Assembly (NCBI GenBank): GCA_937976305.1
Contig: CALJSB010000025.1
Coordinates: 1-64,000 of the forward strand
Reading direction: 5' to 3'
Length of the DNA stretch: 64,000 bases
Source: an uncultured Acidimicrobiales bacterium
GTDB taxonomy: Bacteria; Actinomycetota; Acidimicrobiia; Acidimicrobiales; SZUA-35
The notes beneath the pieces were generated by a model. The model did not search any database. It had not been told where the DNA came from and was given only the letters and a program-made list of their open reading frames with translations. Below are positions 41,671-50,765 of the stretch, piece after piece. The translations under genes were made by a program, and so were the position numbers. Numbering within the stretch: position 1 is the stretch's first letter; each line of letters opens with the position of its first letter.

Positions 41671-43965
41671 ATGACTGGAAATCCAGTACTGGTGATCTCG
41701 ATCGATGGTGTGGCACCCAGGTTCGTGACGCCCGAGCGAATGCCGGCCTTGTGTGCTTTCGCCCGTGGCGGGGCGGCCTGTTTTTCGGCTCAAACAGTCG
41801 AACCACCGTGGACCCGGCCGGTCCATGCTTCGATGTTGCGTGGCATCGACCCGAGTAGTCATGGGTTGGAGGACAACGCGAACACGCCCTTCGTCTGCGA
41901 CACGCCATCGTTCCTCGGTATGGCCCGAAGCGCCCGGCTCCGGACCGCAGCGATCACGAGCTGGGTGCAGATCGACTCGCTGATCGAGCCCGAGGCTTGC
42001 GCCGAACGCGTCGCACTCGACAGCGGGTACGACCCAAGCGACGACGATCGGGTCGCCGACCATGTTGCGGTCATGTACCGACACGACCCGCCCGATGTGG
42101 CCTTCGCCTATCTCATCGCACCTGATCTCGCCGGTCACGACCACGGTTGGGGCAGCGATCAGTACCTGGCAACGCTGAGCTCTGTCGATGCTGTCCTCGG
42201 TCGCATCCTCGGCTCGGTTGGTTCAGATGTTTCGATTCTCGTCACCACGGATCACGGTGGCGTTGGCACCAACCACGGCGACGCGACGCGTGACGTGCTC
42301 GAGGTCTTTGTCGCTGGGCGGGCCCCGTCGATCGCTCCCGGTTCTTGGTGGCCCGCAGCATCCACGCTCGACGTAGCACCGACCGCGGCCGCTCTCGCCG
42401 GACTCGACGCCCACGATGGGTGGCAGGGCAGCTCACTGCTCGGCTCAGAGCGCCCGGCGGTCGACATGTTGCTCGATCTCGTTGCGAGCACCGAATCGTT
42501 CAGCTACGGCGAAGACGTGACGATGCTCGAACACGCACTCCAAGCTGCGGCCGTCGCTCGATCTGCAGATCTCGACGACGATCTCGTCGTGGCCGCCCTA
42601 CTGCATGATCTCGGCCACCCGATCGGTGACGCCGGCACCTACGGCGATCCCGATCACGCTGCCATCGCCGCCCGCTTCCTTGGCCCGTGGCTGCCCGAGA
42701 CCATCGTCGAACCTATTCGACTCCACGTTGAGGCAAAGCGTCGCATGGTCGTTGCTGACCCCGGCTATCTCGCTGCGCTGAGCGAAGCGTCGGTGATCAC
42801 GCTCGAGCAACAGGGCGGTCCGCTGACCGTCGACGAATGCAACGACTTCGACGCCAACCCCCACGCGTCTCGAGCCGTTGAGCTTCGGCGGGCAGACGAC
42901 GAGGCCAAGTTGGCCGACCCCGCCGCTGCCGGGCTCACCGTCGCACCGCTCGAGAGCTACCGCGAGCTCATCGCGGCCAGCCTCGCTGCCGGTCCGATCG
43001 ACCCAGCGCAGGCTCGCGACAGTTGTTGTTGTGAGCTGTGTCGCGACGCCACGTCGGGGCAGCGCCTCATCACGGCTGCTGACCGAACCGGATGGCAGGT
43101 CCTTGGACAGCGCATTACCAGTGAATCCAAGGTCGTTGACCTCGTGCGGGGAACTGAACAGCACCGCTGTGAGATTCGAAAGCCCGAACACCCGGCGGAG
43201 ACGGCACCGATCAGCCATTGGAATGCCGACTTCGACCTGGGTGGCAGACGTCGTGACGCAAACGACGTCGACTCGGTGAGCAACGATGTGGTGACGATGG
43301 GCGTCTCGTTGGTTGACGGGCTCGGCACCGCTCCCGGCACCGTGCTCGATTTCGCCCGATCGCTCGGATTCGTACGCGAAACGAACTATGGCGATCTGTT
43401 CGACGTGTTGAGTGAGCCAGCACCAACCAACCTCGCCTATTCGCCCCTCGCGCTCCCCCTCCACACCGACAACCCCTACCGAGATCCGACGCCAACGGTG
43501 CAGATTCTGCACTGCCTCGTACCTGCGGCCGAAGGTGGGGCAACCCGCCTCGCCGATGCTTGGTCGGCCGCAGACGAACTCTCGAAGGTGTATCCCGAGG
43601 CGTACTCGTTGTTGGCGTCGACGCCCGTTGAGTTTCGCTTCGACGGTGACGACGGCGTTGATCTGAGAGCCACCCGTCCGATCTTCGACGTTGGACCAGA
43701 CGGCGCACTCCGGTCAGTAGCGCTGAACAATCGGAGCTTGCACACTCCCCTGTCGGCGGCAATGGCTGAGGCAGTTCTGGCCTTCACCGAGCTGCTCGAG
43801 CAAGGTGCCATCGAATTGATGCTGCAGGCCGGCGAAGCCCTGATCTTCGACAATCGACGGGTCCTGCACGCCCGACGGGGCTTCGACGCATCCGAGGGAC
43901 GGCATCTGCAGGGCTGCTACATCGATATTGATGCCCTGCGTTCGCGCTCCCTTGCCGGCCCTTGA
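41671..43965 (+). CDS. Three-domain fusion: AP-superfamily esterase, PhnZ/TmpB-type HD oxygenase, TmpA-type dioxygenase
   Basis: A 764-residue cytoplasmic protein built from three enzymes. (1) Residues 1-265: alkaline-phosphatase superfamily, with Asp12, nucleophile Thr48 (PPWTRPVH), Asp152 and His156 (DLAGHDHG), and Asp194-His195 (TTDHGG). (2) Residues 275-440: PhnZ/TmpB-like HD domain, YGED then His288, His312-Asp313 (LLHDLGH), His329, His352 with Lys356 (LHVEAKRRM), LSEASVITLEQQGGPL, Asp409. (3) Residues 445-764: gamma-butyrobetaine-hydroxylase/TmpA-like, with zinc site Cys452, Cys454, Cys457, His498, iron ligands His598, Asp600, His733, and 2-oxoglutarate Arg744. In known systems PhnY/TmpA hydroxylates a phosphonate at C1 and PhnZ/TmpB cleaves the C-P bond. 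The fused esterase is new to me and could release the phosphonate from an ester. Confidence 0.88.
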   Translation: MTGNPVLVISIDGVAPRFVTPERMPALCAFARGGAACFSAQTVEPPWTRPVHASMLRGIDPSSHGLEDNANTPFVCDTPSFLGMARSARLRTAAITSWVQIDSLIEPEACAERVALDSGYDPSDDDRVADHVAVMYRHDPPDVAFAYLIAPDLAGHDHGWGSDQYLATLSSVDAVLGRILGSVGSDVSILVTTDHGGVGTNHGDATRDVLEVFVAGRAPSIAPGSWWPAASTLDVAPTAAALAGLDAHDGWQGSSLLGSERPAVDMLLDLVASTESFSYGEDVTMLEHALQAAAVARSADLDDDLVVAALLHDLGHPIGDAGTYGDPDHAAIAARFLGPWLPETIVEPIRLHVEAKRRMVVADPGYLAALSEASVITLEQQGGPLTVDECNDFDANPHASRAVELRRADDEAKLADPAAAGLTVAPLESYRELIAASLAAGPIDPAQARDSCCCELCRDATSGQRLITAADRTGWQVLGQRITSESKVVDLVRGTEQHRCEIRKPEHPAETAPISHWNADFDLGGRRRDANDVDSVSNDVVTMGVSLVDGLGTAPGTVLDFARSLGFVRETNYGDLFDVLSEPAPTNLAYSPLALPLHTDNPYRDPTPTVQILHCLVPAAEGGATRLADAWSAADELSKVYPEAYSLLASTPVEFRFDGDDGVDLRATRPIFDVGPDGALRSVALNNRSLHTPLSAAMAEAVLAFTELLEQGAIELMLQAGEALIFDNRRVLHARRGFDASEGRHLQGCYIDIDALRSRSLAGP

Positions 43966-43995
43966 CTTTTTGCTGAGAGGTGCCGATGGAATGAG

Positions 43996-44904
43996 GTGGA
44001 ACACCGCCGCCTCAGCTTCGAGTATCCCGAAGACTTCACCCCGGCGTGGCACCCTCGCCTCCCCGAGTTGGCGGCTGCTGCGAACGCCGTGTCGATGATG
44101 ATGCCCCACGCCGAGCCCCTCGTGGCCAAGAGCGTCCGCGCTGCTGCTGATCAGCTCGGGCCCGGCCACGCAGAACTCGCACGTGAGGCTCGGATCTACG
44201 CTCGCCAAGAGCTGGAGCACCACCGCCAGCACCGGGCCCTCAACGATCTCATCGAAGACGCTCACCCAGGAATCTCTCGTCTCGATCAGGCCATGGGCTG
44301 GACCTTTCGACGGCTCCAGCGCCGATCCCTCGTCTTTCGCCTCGCCTTCGCGGCCGGATTCGAGACGGTCGCCTACGCCGGTGCGCGCTGGACAGACGAA
44401 CGCCTCCACGCACTCTTTGAGGACGCTGAACCCGTTGCGTCGACGCTCTTTCTCTGGCACCTCGCCGAAGAAATCGAACACAAGACCGTCGCCTTCGACG
44501 TCTTCCGAGCCCACAGCTCGGGTGTGCGATTCCGCACCATTCGTCACCTCGGTGGGCTTGTCACAGCTGCGGTCCTTCTGGCCCTCTTTGCCTTCATTGG
44601 CACGTGGTCGTTGTTGGCCGCCCAGGGCAAGTTCTTCTCACCCAGAGCCCACGCCAACCTCATCAGGTGGTCGTTCAGCTTCATCTTCGAGGTGATGCCA
44701 TTGATGGCGGTTTCGTTGTTGCCGAGTCACCACCCGGCGTCACTCACCGATCCGTCGTGGATGGCGCAGTGGCTCGAACACCACGACGCCGTCACCGGGC
44801 AGATGCCAAGTTGGAACTCTCTGGGGCAAGGCCTCACGTCGTCGGAAACGGTGACTGCAGCCACCATCGACGTTCCGAGAGTTCAATCTCCGTCACCCAT
44901 TTGA
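43996..44904 (+). CDS. Predicted metal-dependent hydrolase (PF10118, ferritin-like)
   Basis: A 302-residue protein of the predicted metal-dependent hydrolase family. A ferritin-like helical bundle fills residues 20-180, with paired ligand motifs ARQELEHHRQH and WHLAEEIEHKTVAFDV that suggest a di-iron or di-metal centre. Residues 185-215 and 230-255 are hydrophobic, so it is probably membrane-attached. Function is unknown for the family. GTG 43996 has TTGACT at 43962-43967 in a -35 position, 17 bases before GATGGA. It is 30 bases after the phosphonate fusion gene. The last 71 bases overlap the convergent molybdopterin gene. Confidence 0.78.
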   Translation: MEHRRLSFEYPEDFTPAWHPRLPELAAAANAVSMMMPHAEPLVAKSVRAAADQLGPGHAELAREARIYARQELEHHRQHRALNDLIEDAHPGISRLDQAMGWTFRRLQRRSLVFRLAFAAGFETVAYAGARWTDERLHALFEDAEPVASTLFLWHLAEEIEHKTVAFDVFRAHSSGVRFRTIRHLGGLVTAAVLLALFAFIGTWSLLAAQGKFFSPRAHANLIRWSFSFIFEVMPLMAVSLLPSHHPASLTDPSWMAQWLEHHDAVTGQMPSWNSLGQGLTSSETVTAATIDVPRVQSPSPI

Positions 44905-45862
44905 CCCACCACGGTCCCCGTCGGCCGGGGGCAACAATGCGGATTGGGGCACCGTGCACTCGTCGGAGCGGTTCTCCGCCATAGCCGACGGCCACGAAGA
45001 CGTTGTCGGCGTCGCGCAGCGGGAAGCGGACCGAATAGCCGGTCGCTGAGGTGACCTTGATGCTCCGCGTCGTCGGGGTGATCGCAGCCGATCCTGCCGC
45101 GGCAAGAACATCACTCAACGACACGACCTGCCACTCCTGGCGGCTCCACCAGCCACCGGTGCAATCGAGAACGGCCTCCACCGTTTGCACCGCCGAGGAC
45201 AGATCAGCAAGTGCCGTGGGCTGCCCATTGATGCGCAGGGGCCAGTCGTCGATGGCGATGTCGGGCGGCCGATCGTTGATCCAATAGACGGCAGGTAGTC
45301 GGGACGGGTCTCCCGACCCCACCTCGAACGATCCGGTGAATCGTCGATCCGCTCCCTTTGCGCCGAGAACGTTCAGCCCCGTCTCGATGCTGCCGACTGC
45401 GGCAGCGGCAATGGCTCCCGCCGTGCCTCCCTGCAACAACATTCGACGGTCGAGATCGACTCGGCGAGGTCGGGACTCACGAGCCACCAGGTGCCACAAC
45501 AGCAGCGGGACCGCGGCGAAAGCGAGGAGCTGGTGGATCCACAACGGACTTCCGACGCCAACGCCCGTCCACACGCCACTCGAATGCACGAAGCCGAATC
45601 CGATGGCGAGCAACACCAAGACGCCGAGCAAAATCGAGATCCAGCGCGACCAACGACCCCTGCGGAGCCCAGTCGAAACGGAACCCCCGATCTTCTTTGG
45701 CGTCAACACGAGCACCATGACGCCCAACAAGCCGTGGGCGAGGGTGACCAGTCGGGACCATTCGGTGCCGACGGCCCACGAGATGACGCCAGTCGCGATC
45801 GTGCCGGTCATCGTGATGGTCAGCCAGTTGTTCACCTGTCTGGCCTTGCGAGCGCGGCTCAT
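44834..45862 (-). CDS. Membrane-anchored molybdopterin-dependent oxidoreductase
   Basis: A 342-residue protein. Four membrane helices (about 12-110) with His residues (LAHGLLG, GFVHSSG, WIHQLLA, LLWHLVA) suggest a haem b anchor. RRMLLQGGTAGAIAAAAVG follows as a linker. The rest is a sulfite-oxidase-fold molybdopterin domain: LDCTGGWWSRQEWQ supplies the Cys that binds molybdenum, SATGYSVRFPLRDADNV and RIVAPGRRGPWWVKWVTEIEL the cofactor contacts. The substrate, perhaps sulfite or a sulfoxide, is unknown. ATG 45862 (MSRARKAR) is chosen, nine bases after the carboxylase stop; the upstream frame overlaps that gene. Confidence 0.85.
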   Translation of the reverse strand: MSRARKARQVNNWLTITMTGTIATGVISWAVGTEWSRLVTLAHGLLGVMVLVLTPKKIGGSVSTGLRRGRWSRWISILLGVLVLLAIGFGFVHSSGVWTGVGVGSPLWIHQLLAFAAVPLLLWHLVARESRPRRVDLDRRMLLQGGTAGAIAAAAVGSIETGLNVLGAKGADRRFTGSFEVGSGDPSRLPAVYWINDRPPDIAIDDWPLRINGQPTALADLSSAVQTVEAVLDCTGGWWSRQEWQVVSLSDVLAAAGSAAITPTTRSIKVTSATGYSVRFPLRDADNVFVAVGYGGEPLRRVHGAPIRIVAPGRRGPWWVKWVTEIELSERRWWLQSPFPTT

Positions 45863-45870
45863 GGCAATGG

Positions 45871-47424
45871 TCAGGGGCGGTAGCCGAATCGAGCTGGCTC
45901 GAGACTGATCGAGTGCTGGACAAGGCCCGCCCACTCGCACAGCAGACGTCGGGTGTCTCGAGGATCGATGATCTCCTCGATCTCGAAGAACTCCGCCGAG
46001 CGATGGGGCGATCGCACCCGGTTGAGGCGCTCGGTGATGTCGTCGAGCAATTGCTCGGGGTCGTCGGCTGCGGCAAGGTCAGCCTTGTAGGCCACCTCGA
46101 TCCCACCCTCGATCGGGAGCGAACCCCAGTCGCCGGAAGGCCACGCGTAGCGGAAGCTGGTGGCCCCGGGCTTGCGATTGGCTGCGCCGGCCACGCCGAA
46201 CGCTTTACGGACCACCACACAGGCAAACGGCACCGTTGCCTGACCAAGAGCGGCCATTGCCGTCGAGCCGTAACGAATGGTGGCCTCTTCCTCGGACTGT
46301 TTGCCGATGACGAACCCCGGACAGTCCTCGAAATGCACCAGCGGAAGGTGGAAGGTCGATGCGAGATCACAGAGGCGGATGAGCTTCCGGCAGGCGTCGG
46401 CCGTCCACCCACCGCCGTAGATACGAGGATCCTCGGCGAACACGGCCACGGGGTACCCGTCGAGCCGAGCCAGGCCGGTGATGATCGATTCGCCCCAGCC
46501 CTTGCCGATCTCGAAGAACGACCCTGTGTCGACAACGGCCTCGAGGATGCCGCGCATGTCGTAGGCCTGTCGGGGCTCACGAGGCACGGTGGAAAGGAGA
46601 GATTCTTCGCTGCGGTTCGGATCATCCCCGGTGAGGATCCGCGGCGCCAACTCATCGACGTTGGTCGGCAGGTACGACAAGAACTCTTCGACTCGGTCGA
46701 ACGCCTCGGCTTCGGAATCGACGACATCGTCGATGGCGCCGTTGGACGTGTGGATGTCTGCGTGGCCGAGCTCCTCCTTCTCGACATCGCCAAGGGCGGC
46801 CTGTGACACGAGTGCCGGCCCGGCAATCATCATCTGGGCTGTTCCCCGGACGATGAGCGAGTAGTGCGAGGTCGCAATGCGAGCGGCCCCGATGCCGGCG
46901 ACGGATCCCAGCGCCAACGAGACCGACGGAGCGATCGTGAGGTGGTCGACGATGGTTTCCCACCCCCGGAGCTCAGGTATGTAGCTCCGGCCTGCCATCT
47001 CGATGGTCTTGACCGACCCGCCCCCACCCATGCCGTCGACGAGACGGACGTGGGGCAGACGAAGCTCGGCTGCAAGCGACTCGGAACTGATCCGCTTGCC
47101 TGCAATGCTCGCATCCGCGCTGCCTCCACGGACCGTGAAGTCGTCGCCCGACAGCATGACGGGCCGGCCCCCGATGCGTGCGGTGCCAAACACAAAGTTC
47201 GACGGCACGAGGTCGATGAGCTTGCCCTCGTCGTCGTAGGTGGCGACCCCAGCGGTCTTGCCGATCTCGTGGAACGAGTCGGGGTCGGCCATCAAGTCGA
47301 TGCGTTCTCGAATGGTGAGCTTGCCGTAGAAGTGCTGGCGCTCGACCTTGTCTTCGCCGCCCATGCGCTCAGCCAGCGCCTCGCGCTCGCGGAGCTCAGC
47401 GAGCTCGTTCTCCCAGTTGGCCAT
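45871..47424 (-). CDS. Acyl-CoA carboxylase, carboxyltransferase (beta) subunit
   Basis: A 517-residue biotin-dependent carboxyltransferase (propionyl-CoA/methylcrotonyl-CoA carboxylase beta type). LTIRERIDLMADPDSFHEIG at the N-terminus, SVAGIGAARIATSHYSLIVRG as the first oxyanion-hole region, VHFEDCPGFVIGKQSEEEATIRYG and CVVVRKAFGVAGAANRKPG for the second crotonase-like half, and WGSLPIEGGIEVAYKAD near the end. It transfers carboxyl from biotin to an acyl-CoA. The normal glycine-rich GGSVG loop is replaced by GMGGGGSVKTIE, and no biotin carboxylase subunit is nearby, so the pairing and substrate are unknown. Confidence 0.9.
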   Translation of the reverse strand: MANWENELAELREREALAERMGGEDKVERQHFYGKLTIRERIDLMADPDSFHEIGKTAGVATYDDEGKLIDLVPSNFVFGTARIGGRPVMLSGDDFTVRGGSADASIAGKRISSESLAAELRLPHVRLVDGMGGGGSVKTIEMAGRSYIPELRGWETIVDHLTIAPSVSLALGSVAGIGAARIATSHYSLIVRGTAQMMIAGPALVSQAALGDVEKEELGHADIHTSNGAIDDVVDSEAEAFDRVEEFLSYLPTNVDELAPRILTGDDPNRSEESLLSTVPREPRQAYDMRGILEAVVDTGSFFEIGKGWGESIITGLARLDGYPVAVFAEDPRIYGGGWTADACRKLIRLCDLASTFHLPLVHFEDCPGFVIGKQSEEEATIRYGSTAMAALGQATVPFACVVVRKAFGVAGAANRKPGATSFRYAWPSGDWGSLPIEGGIEVAYKADLAAADDPEQLLDDITERLNRVRSPHRSAEFFEIEEIIDPRDTRRLLCEWAGLVQHSISLEPARFGYRP

Positions 47425-47441
47425 CCATCGATCTTGGCCTG

Positions 47442-49454
47442 TCAGCCCGCAATTTGTTTAAACCGCGCCACAAACTCAGACGACTCACTGAAGCCAACCA
47501 TGATGCTGCCACGGTTGGCGCCCTTGTCGAGCTCGCCTGTCCAGAAGTTGACGCCACGCTGGTCGGCGACCCGGCCCATGACGTTCGTGTACACGAGCTC
47601 GACGAACTCCCGGTTCGAGAGCGGCCCGTACACCGTCTTGAATTCTGAAGACTCCGAGAAGGCTTGACTGATCTCAGCGAGGGGTAGGCCGGTACCGGTC
47701 CAGTAGTTGAGGCCGGCGGTGTCTGGCAGTCGGCGGAAGTACGCCTGATAGAGGCGGGCGATGGGACCGGTTCTGTCCCACTCGACAATGACGGGGCCGA
47801 TCTGGCTGCGGAATTCTGGCGAATCCGAGAAGCCGATCATCACGCGGCCTCGCTCCATGCCTTCGTTGAGCTGGCCCACCCAGAAGGCCCGACCCTGCGG
47901 GTCTCCGAGCCGTCCGAGGACGTTCTGGTAGACGAGATCGACAAAGCCTTGGTTGTCGACGCTTCCGTAGATCTCGGCAAACTCCGCCGATCCGGCAAAG
48001 GCCTGGCTGACGGCGTCGATCGAGACCCCTTGGGCTCGCTGACCGACCCAGTACTCGAGGCCAGCCGCGTCGGGGCTGCGTCGGAAGTACGCCTGATAGA
48101 GACGGAAGACTTGGTCTCGGGCCGCGAGTCCGGTGGCGATTGATGGTGGCGTCGGTGATGCCTTCGTGGCCGGCTTGGCCACGAATCCCAGATTCTCGTA
48201 GTTGGCTCCGAGCACCTCGCCGGCGTCTGCATCAAGCCATTGGTCAAGAACTGATCCGTACACCGCTCGGTAGTCGACGGTCGGAGCGAGGTTGCGGTTT
48301 GCGTCAAGGTTGGTGAGCGAAGGAGCCTGTCCGTAGAAGCCGCCGTTCACTTGGGATCCGATGGCCAGATACGTTGCGGCCGCCCCGTGATCGGTGCCGC
48401 CGGAGTTGTTGGCCTTGAACCGGCGACCGAACTCGGTCGAGGTGAGGACCAAGGTTTGATCAGCCCACTCGGCAGACAACGTGTCGAAGAACACCTGCAG
48501 GCCGGCGTTGAGTTCGTCAAAGCCGTTGTTGTGCAGCGAGTTGTGGTTGGCGTGACCATCGAAGTCGCCGAAGTTGAGGGTGAAGACTCGAACGCCGAGG
48601 TTCGCGTTGATGAGACGGGCCGCCAGTGCGAGCTCGCGGGCAAGACCATCCTCTTCAGGCAAGCCGTCGTCGTAGCGAGGCTTCAGGTTCACGGCGAGAT
48701 CAATGGCATCGAGCCCGCTCTGTCCAAGCGAGTCGCCGAGCGATCCGAGACCGCTCGACCCGGCACCGAAACTGGCCCAGGCATCGAGTTGGCGTTGTTC
48801 GGCCGAGTTGAGTTCGCTGCGAACCAACAGGCCATTGCCATCAGAAGGAATCGCTGTTGTCTGGTAACGCTGGCCCTGGCCAACAAGTGGCACCGTGTGT
48901 CCAAAGGCGATGCCGTGGAACGGATCGCCACCGCCCGGAAGACCATCGAGGTATCGGCCCAGCCAACCCGATGTCTGTGCTCCGTTGTTGGCCTTGGCTG
49001 TCTGGAGGCGGGCCATCATGTTGAAGTGGCTCAGGTCGCCCTGAGGGTCTCCGACGCCTTCGATGACGGCGACCTGCCCCGTGTCCCACATCTGCTTCAC
49101 CAACGGGAGGCGCGGATTGAGGCCGTGGGCTCCATCGAGTTGCAACGACGACGCTGCCGGCACGGCAAGACCGCCCCGTACGTCGTAGTAGTAGCCATCG
49201 ATGATCGGAGCGACGAGCGACAGTCCGTCGCAGCCGCCATCCATCGTGATGAGCACGAGAATGCCGTCTTTGGCTCCGAGCGGCTGCACGGCTTCGGCTT
49301 CGTCGGCAAGCCACAACGGCATCATGGCTGCACCGGAGAGCAATGCCGATGCCTGGAGGAAGCCGCGGCGGCTGAGGCTACGACGATCCGTGGGCGCGGG
49401 CGACGAAAGCGCAGCGCGCATCTCTTGGGTGCTGGGATCTGAAGTGAGTGTCAT
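47442..49454 (-). CDS. DUF1501 secreted protein with two DUF4214 domains
   Basis: A 670-residue exported protein. DRRSLSRRGFLQASALLSGAA at residues 23-43 is a twin-arginine (Tat) signal. Residues 60-430 are the DUF1501 alkaline-phosphatase-like core (ILVLITMDGGCDGLSLV, NFGDFDGHANHN, STEFGRRFKANNSGGTDHG). Two DUF4214 domains follow (about 455-560 and 570-670), each with LYQAYFRRxPDxAGLxYW and VYxNVxGRxxDxxGxxFW motifs that recall wall/matrix attachment repeats. ATG 49454 overlaps the upstream DUF1800 stop (ATGA). The pair is common in bacteria but its role is unknown. Confidence 0.88.
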   Translation of the reverse strand: MTLTSDPSTQEMRAALSSPAPTDRRSLSRRGFLQASALLSGAAMMPLWLADEAEAVQPLGAKDGILVLITMDGGCDGLSLVAPIIDGYYYDVRGGLAVPAASSLQLDGAHGLNPRLPLVKQMWDTGQVAVIEGVGDPQGDLSHFNMMARLQTAKANNGAQTSGWLGRYLDGLPGGGDPFHGIAFGHTVPLVGQGQRYQTTAIPSDGNGLLVRSELNSAEQRQLDAWASFGAGSSGLGSLGDSLGQSGLDAIDLAVNLKPRYDDGLPEEDGLARELALAARLINANLGVRVFTLNFGDFDGHANHNSLHNNGFDELNAGLQVFFDTLSAEWADQTLVLTSTEFGRRFKANNSGGTDHGAAATYLAIGSQVNGGFYGQAPSLTNLDANRNLAPTVDYRAVYGSVLDQWLDADAGEVLGANYENLGFVAKPATKASPTPPSIATGLAARDQVFRLYQAYFRRSPDAAGLEYWVGQRAQGVSIDAVSQAFAGSAEFAEIYGSVDNQGFVDLVYQNVLGRLGDPQGRAFWVGQLNEGMERGRVMIGFSDSPEFRSQIGPVIVEWDRTGPIARLYQAYFRRLPDTAGLNYWTGTGLPLAEISQAFSESSEFKTVYGPLSNREFVELVYTNVMGRVADQRGVNFWTGELDKGANRGSIMVGFSESSEFVARFKQIAG

Positions 49455-50746
49455 GCGAGCTGAAACTCCGGTGTCAGTTGGGTGAGCAGCAGCAGACCCG
49501 CCTGTTCGTTCCACCCACCGCCTTGGCTTCGTTCGGCTTGGATGTAGTCGAGGAGACGACGACGGGTGGTGGCCGATGCGTTGTAGATGCGGAATAGCTG
49601 GAGTGCCTGCTCGAGCGCCTGTTGTTCGGTGAGATCTCGGGTGTTGCTGAGATGGCCGGCCTTGCGAGCAATCCAACGCACGTATCCGGCATAGGAATGA
49701 CGGGCCCACGCCGACGACGGCGAGATCCAGTATTCGTTTTGCTTCCAGCCGGCGACGTTTGGCGGCCGGAACGGGATCTGACCCATCTCTGGCAGGAACC
49801 ACTCGGGGTGCACCTCTTCGGCGCTCAGCCCGGTGCTGCGCATGCCGGCGACCGCAAACTCGATCGGGCTGCGCACGAGTCCCTGCCTTGCTTGATCGGA
49901 GCGGAACTCGGGACGGGTGAAAATCGCCCGCAGAAGCTCGCGAACCTCGAAGTTGGCAGAAAGGAACGTGGCAGCCAGGTCCTGCACGAGCGCATCGCTG
50001 GGGTCGGGATAAGCGAAGAACGACCACATGCGCCTGGCCAGATACCGGGCCGCAGTGGTTCGGGTCGGACCGTTGAGGATGTGGCTGAGGATGTCCGGGC
50101 CTGTCCAGTTCCTCGTGACGCCCATGAAGGTCTTCTGGCCACCGTCGTGATCTTCGGGGTGAAACACGTAGGCGTTCTTGTCGTCGTTGACGCCGTAGCC
50201 GGTCCAGGCCCGAGCCGATTCGGTGACGTCCCGCTCGCTGTAGTTGCCGACACCGAGCGTGAAGAGCTCCATGAGCTCACGAGCGAAGTTCTCGTTCGGG
50301 CTGCCGACAACGTTGCGATCGTTGTCGAGGTACAACAACATCGCCGGGTGCAGCGAGATGCGGTGCAGGAGGTTGCCCCAGTTGCCCAGCCCGTGGATGC
50401 GAAAGATCTGCATCTGGTCGAGCATGACGGCCGGGTCGTGCACCTTGGCATACGACGAACACAGGATCCCGTGCCAGAACAACGCCATCTTCTCGACGAT
50501 CGGCGTGGGTGTCGTGGCACACGAGTTCATCCAGAATGCGATGCTCGCAACGTGGCGATCCCAGTTCGGAAGGGCGTCGGACATGTCCGGATACCCGGCG
50601 TAGCTGTCTGGCGCTCCGCTGGTGTCGAGCACTCGGTCGACGACCTCTGACCACTCATAGGCCGTGAGCGCCTGAATCTCTGACGCATGGCCGCCAAAAC
50701 CCGAACGACGAAGCAGATGGTCAACATCTGCGAAACTGGACCGCAT
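49451..50746 (-). CDS. DUF1800-family protein
   Basis: A 431-residue DUF1800 protein, the usual partner of DUF1501 proteins. Motifs: DVDHLLRRSGFGGHASEI at the N-terminus, KMALFWHGILCSSYAKVHDP, NFARELMELFTLGVGNYSERDV, RAWTGYGV and RPPNVAGWKQNEYWISPSS. Rich in Trp/Tyr and helix-forming residues. No clear signal peptide from ATG 50746 (MRSSFADVDH), which is chosen because earlier in-frame starts would run into the divergent methyltransferase. Function unknown; possibly export or folding of the DUF1501 protein. Confidence 0.87.
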   Translation of the reverse strand: MRSSFADVDHLLRRSGFGGHASEIQALTAYEWSEVVDRVLDTSGAPDSYAGYPDMSDALPNWDRHVASIAFWMNSCATTPTPIVEKMALFWHGILCSSYAKVHDPAVMLDQMQIFRIHGLGNWGNLLHRISLHPAMLLYLDNDRNVVGSPNENFARELMELFTLGVGNYSERDVTESARAWTGYGVNDDKNAYVFHPEDHDGGQKTFMGVTRNWTGPDILSHILNGPTRTTAARYLARRMWSFFAYPDPSDALVQDLAATFLSANFEVRELLRAIFTRPEFRSDQARQGLVRSPIEFAVAGMRSTGLSAEEVHPEWFLPEMGQIPFRPPNVAGWKQNEYWISPSSAWARHSYAGYVRWIARKAGHLSNTRDLTEQQALEQALQLFRIYNASATTRRRLLDYIQAERSQGGGWNEQAGLLLLTQLTPEFQLA

Positions 50747-50765
50747 CGCACTTTCATCGACCGCC

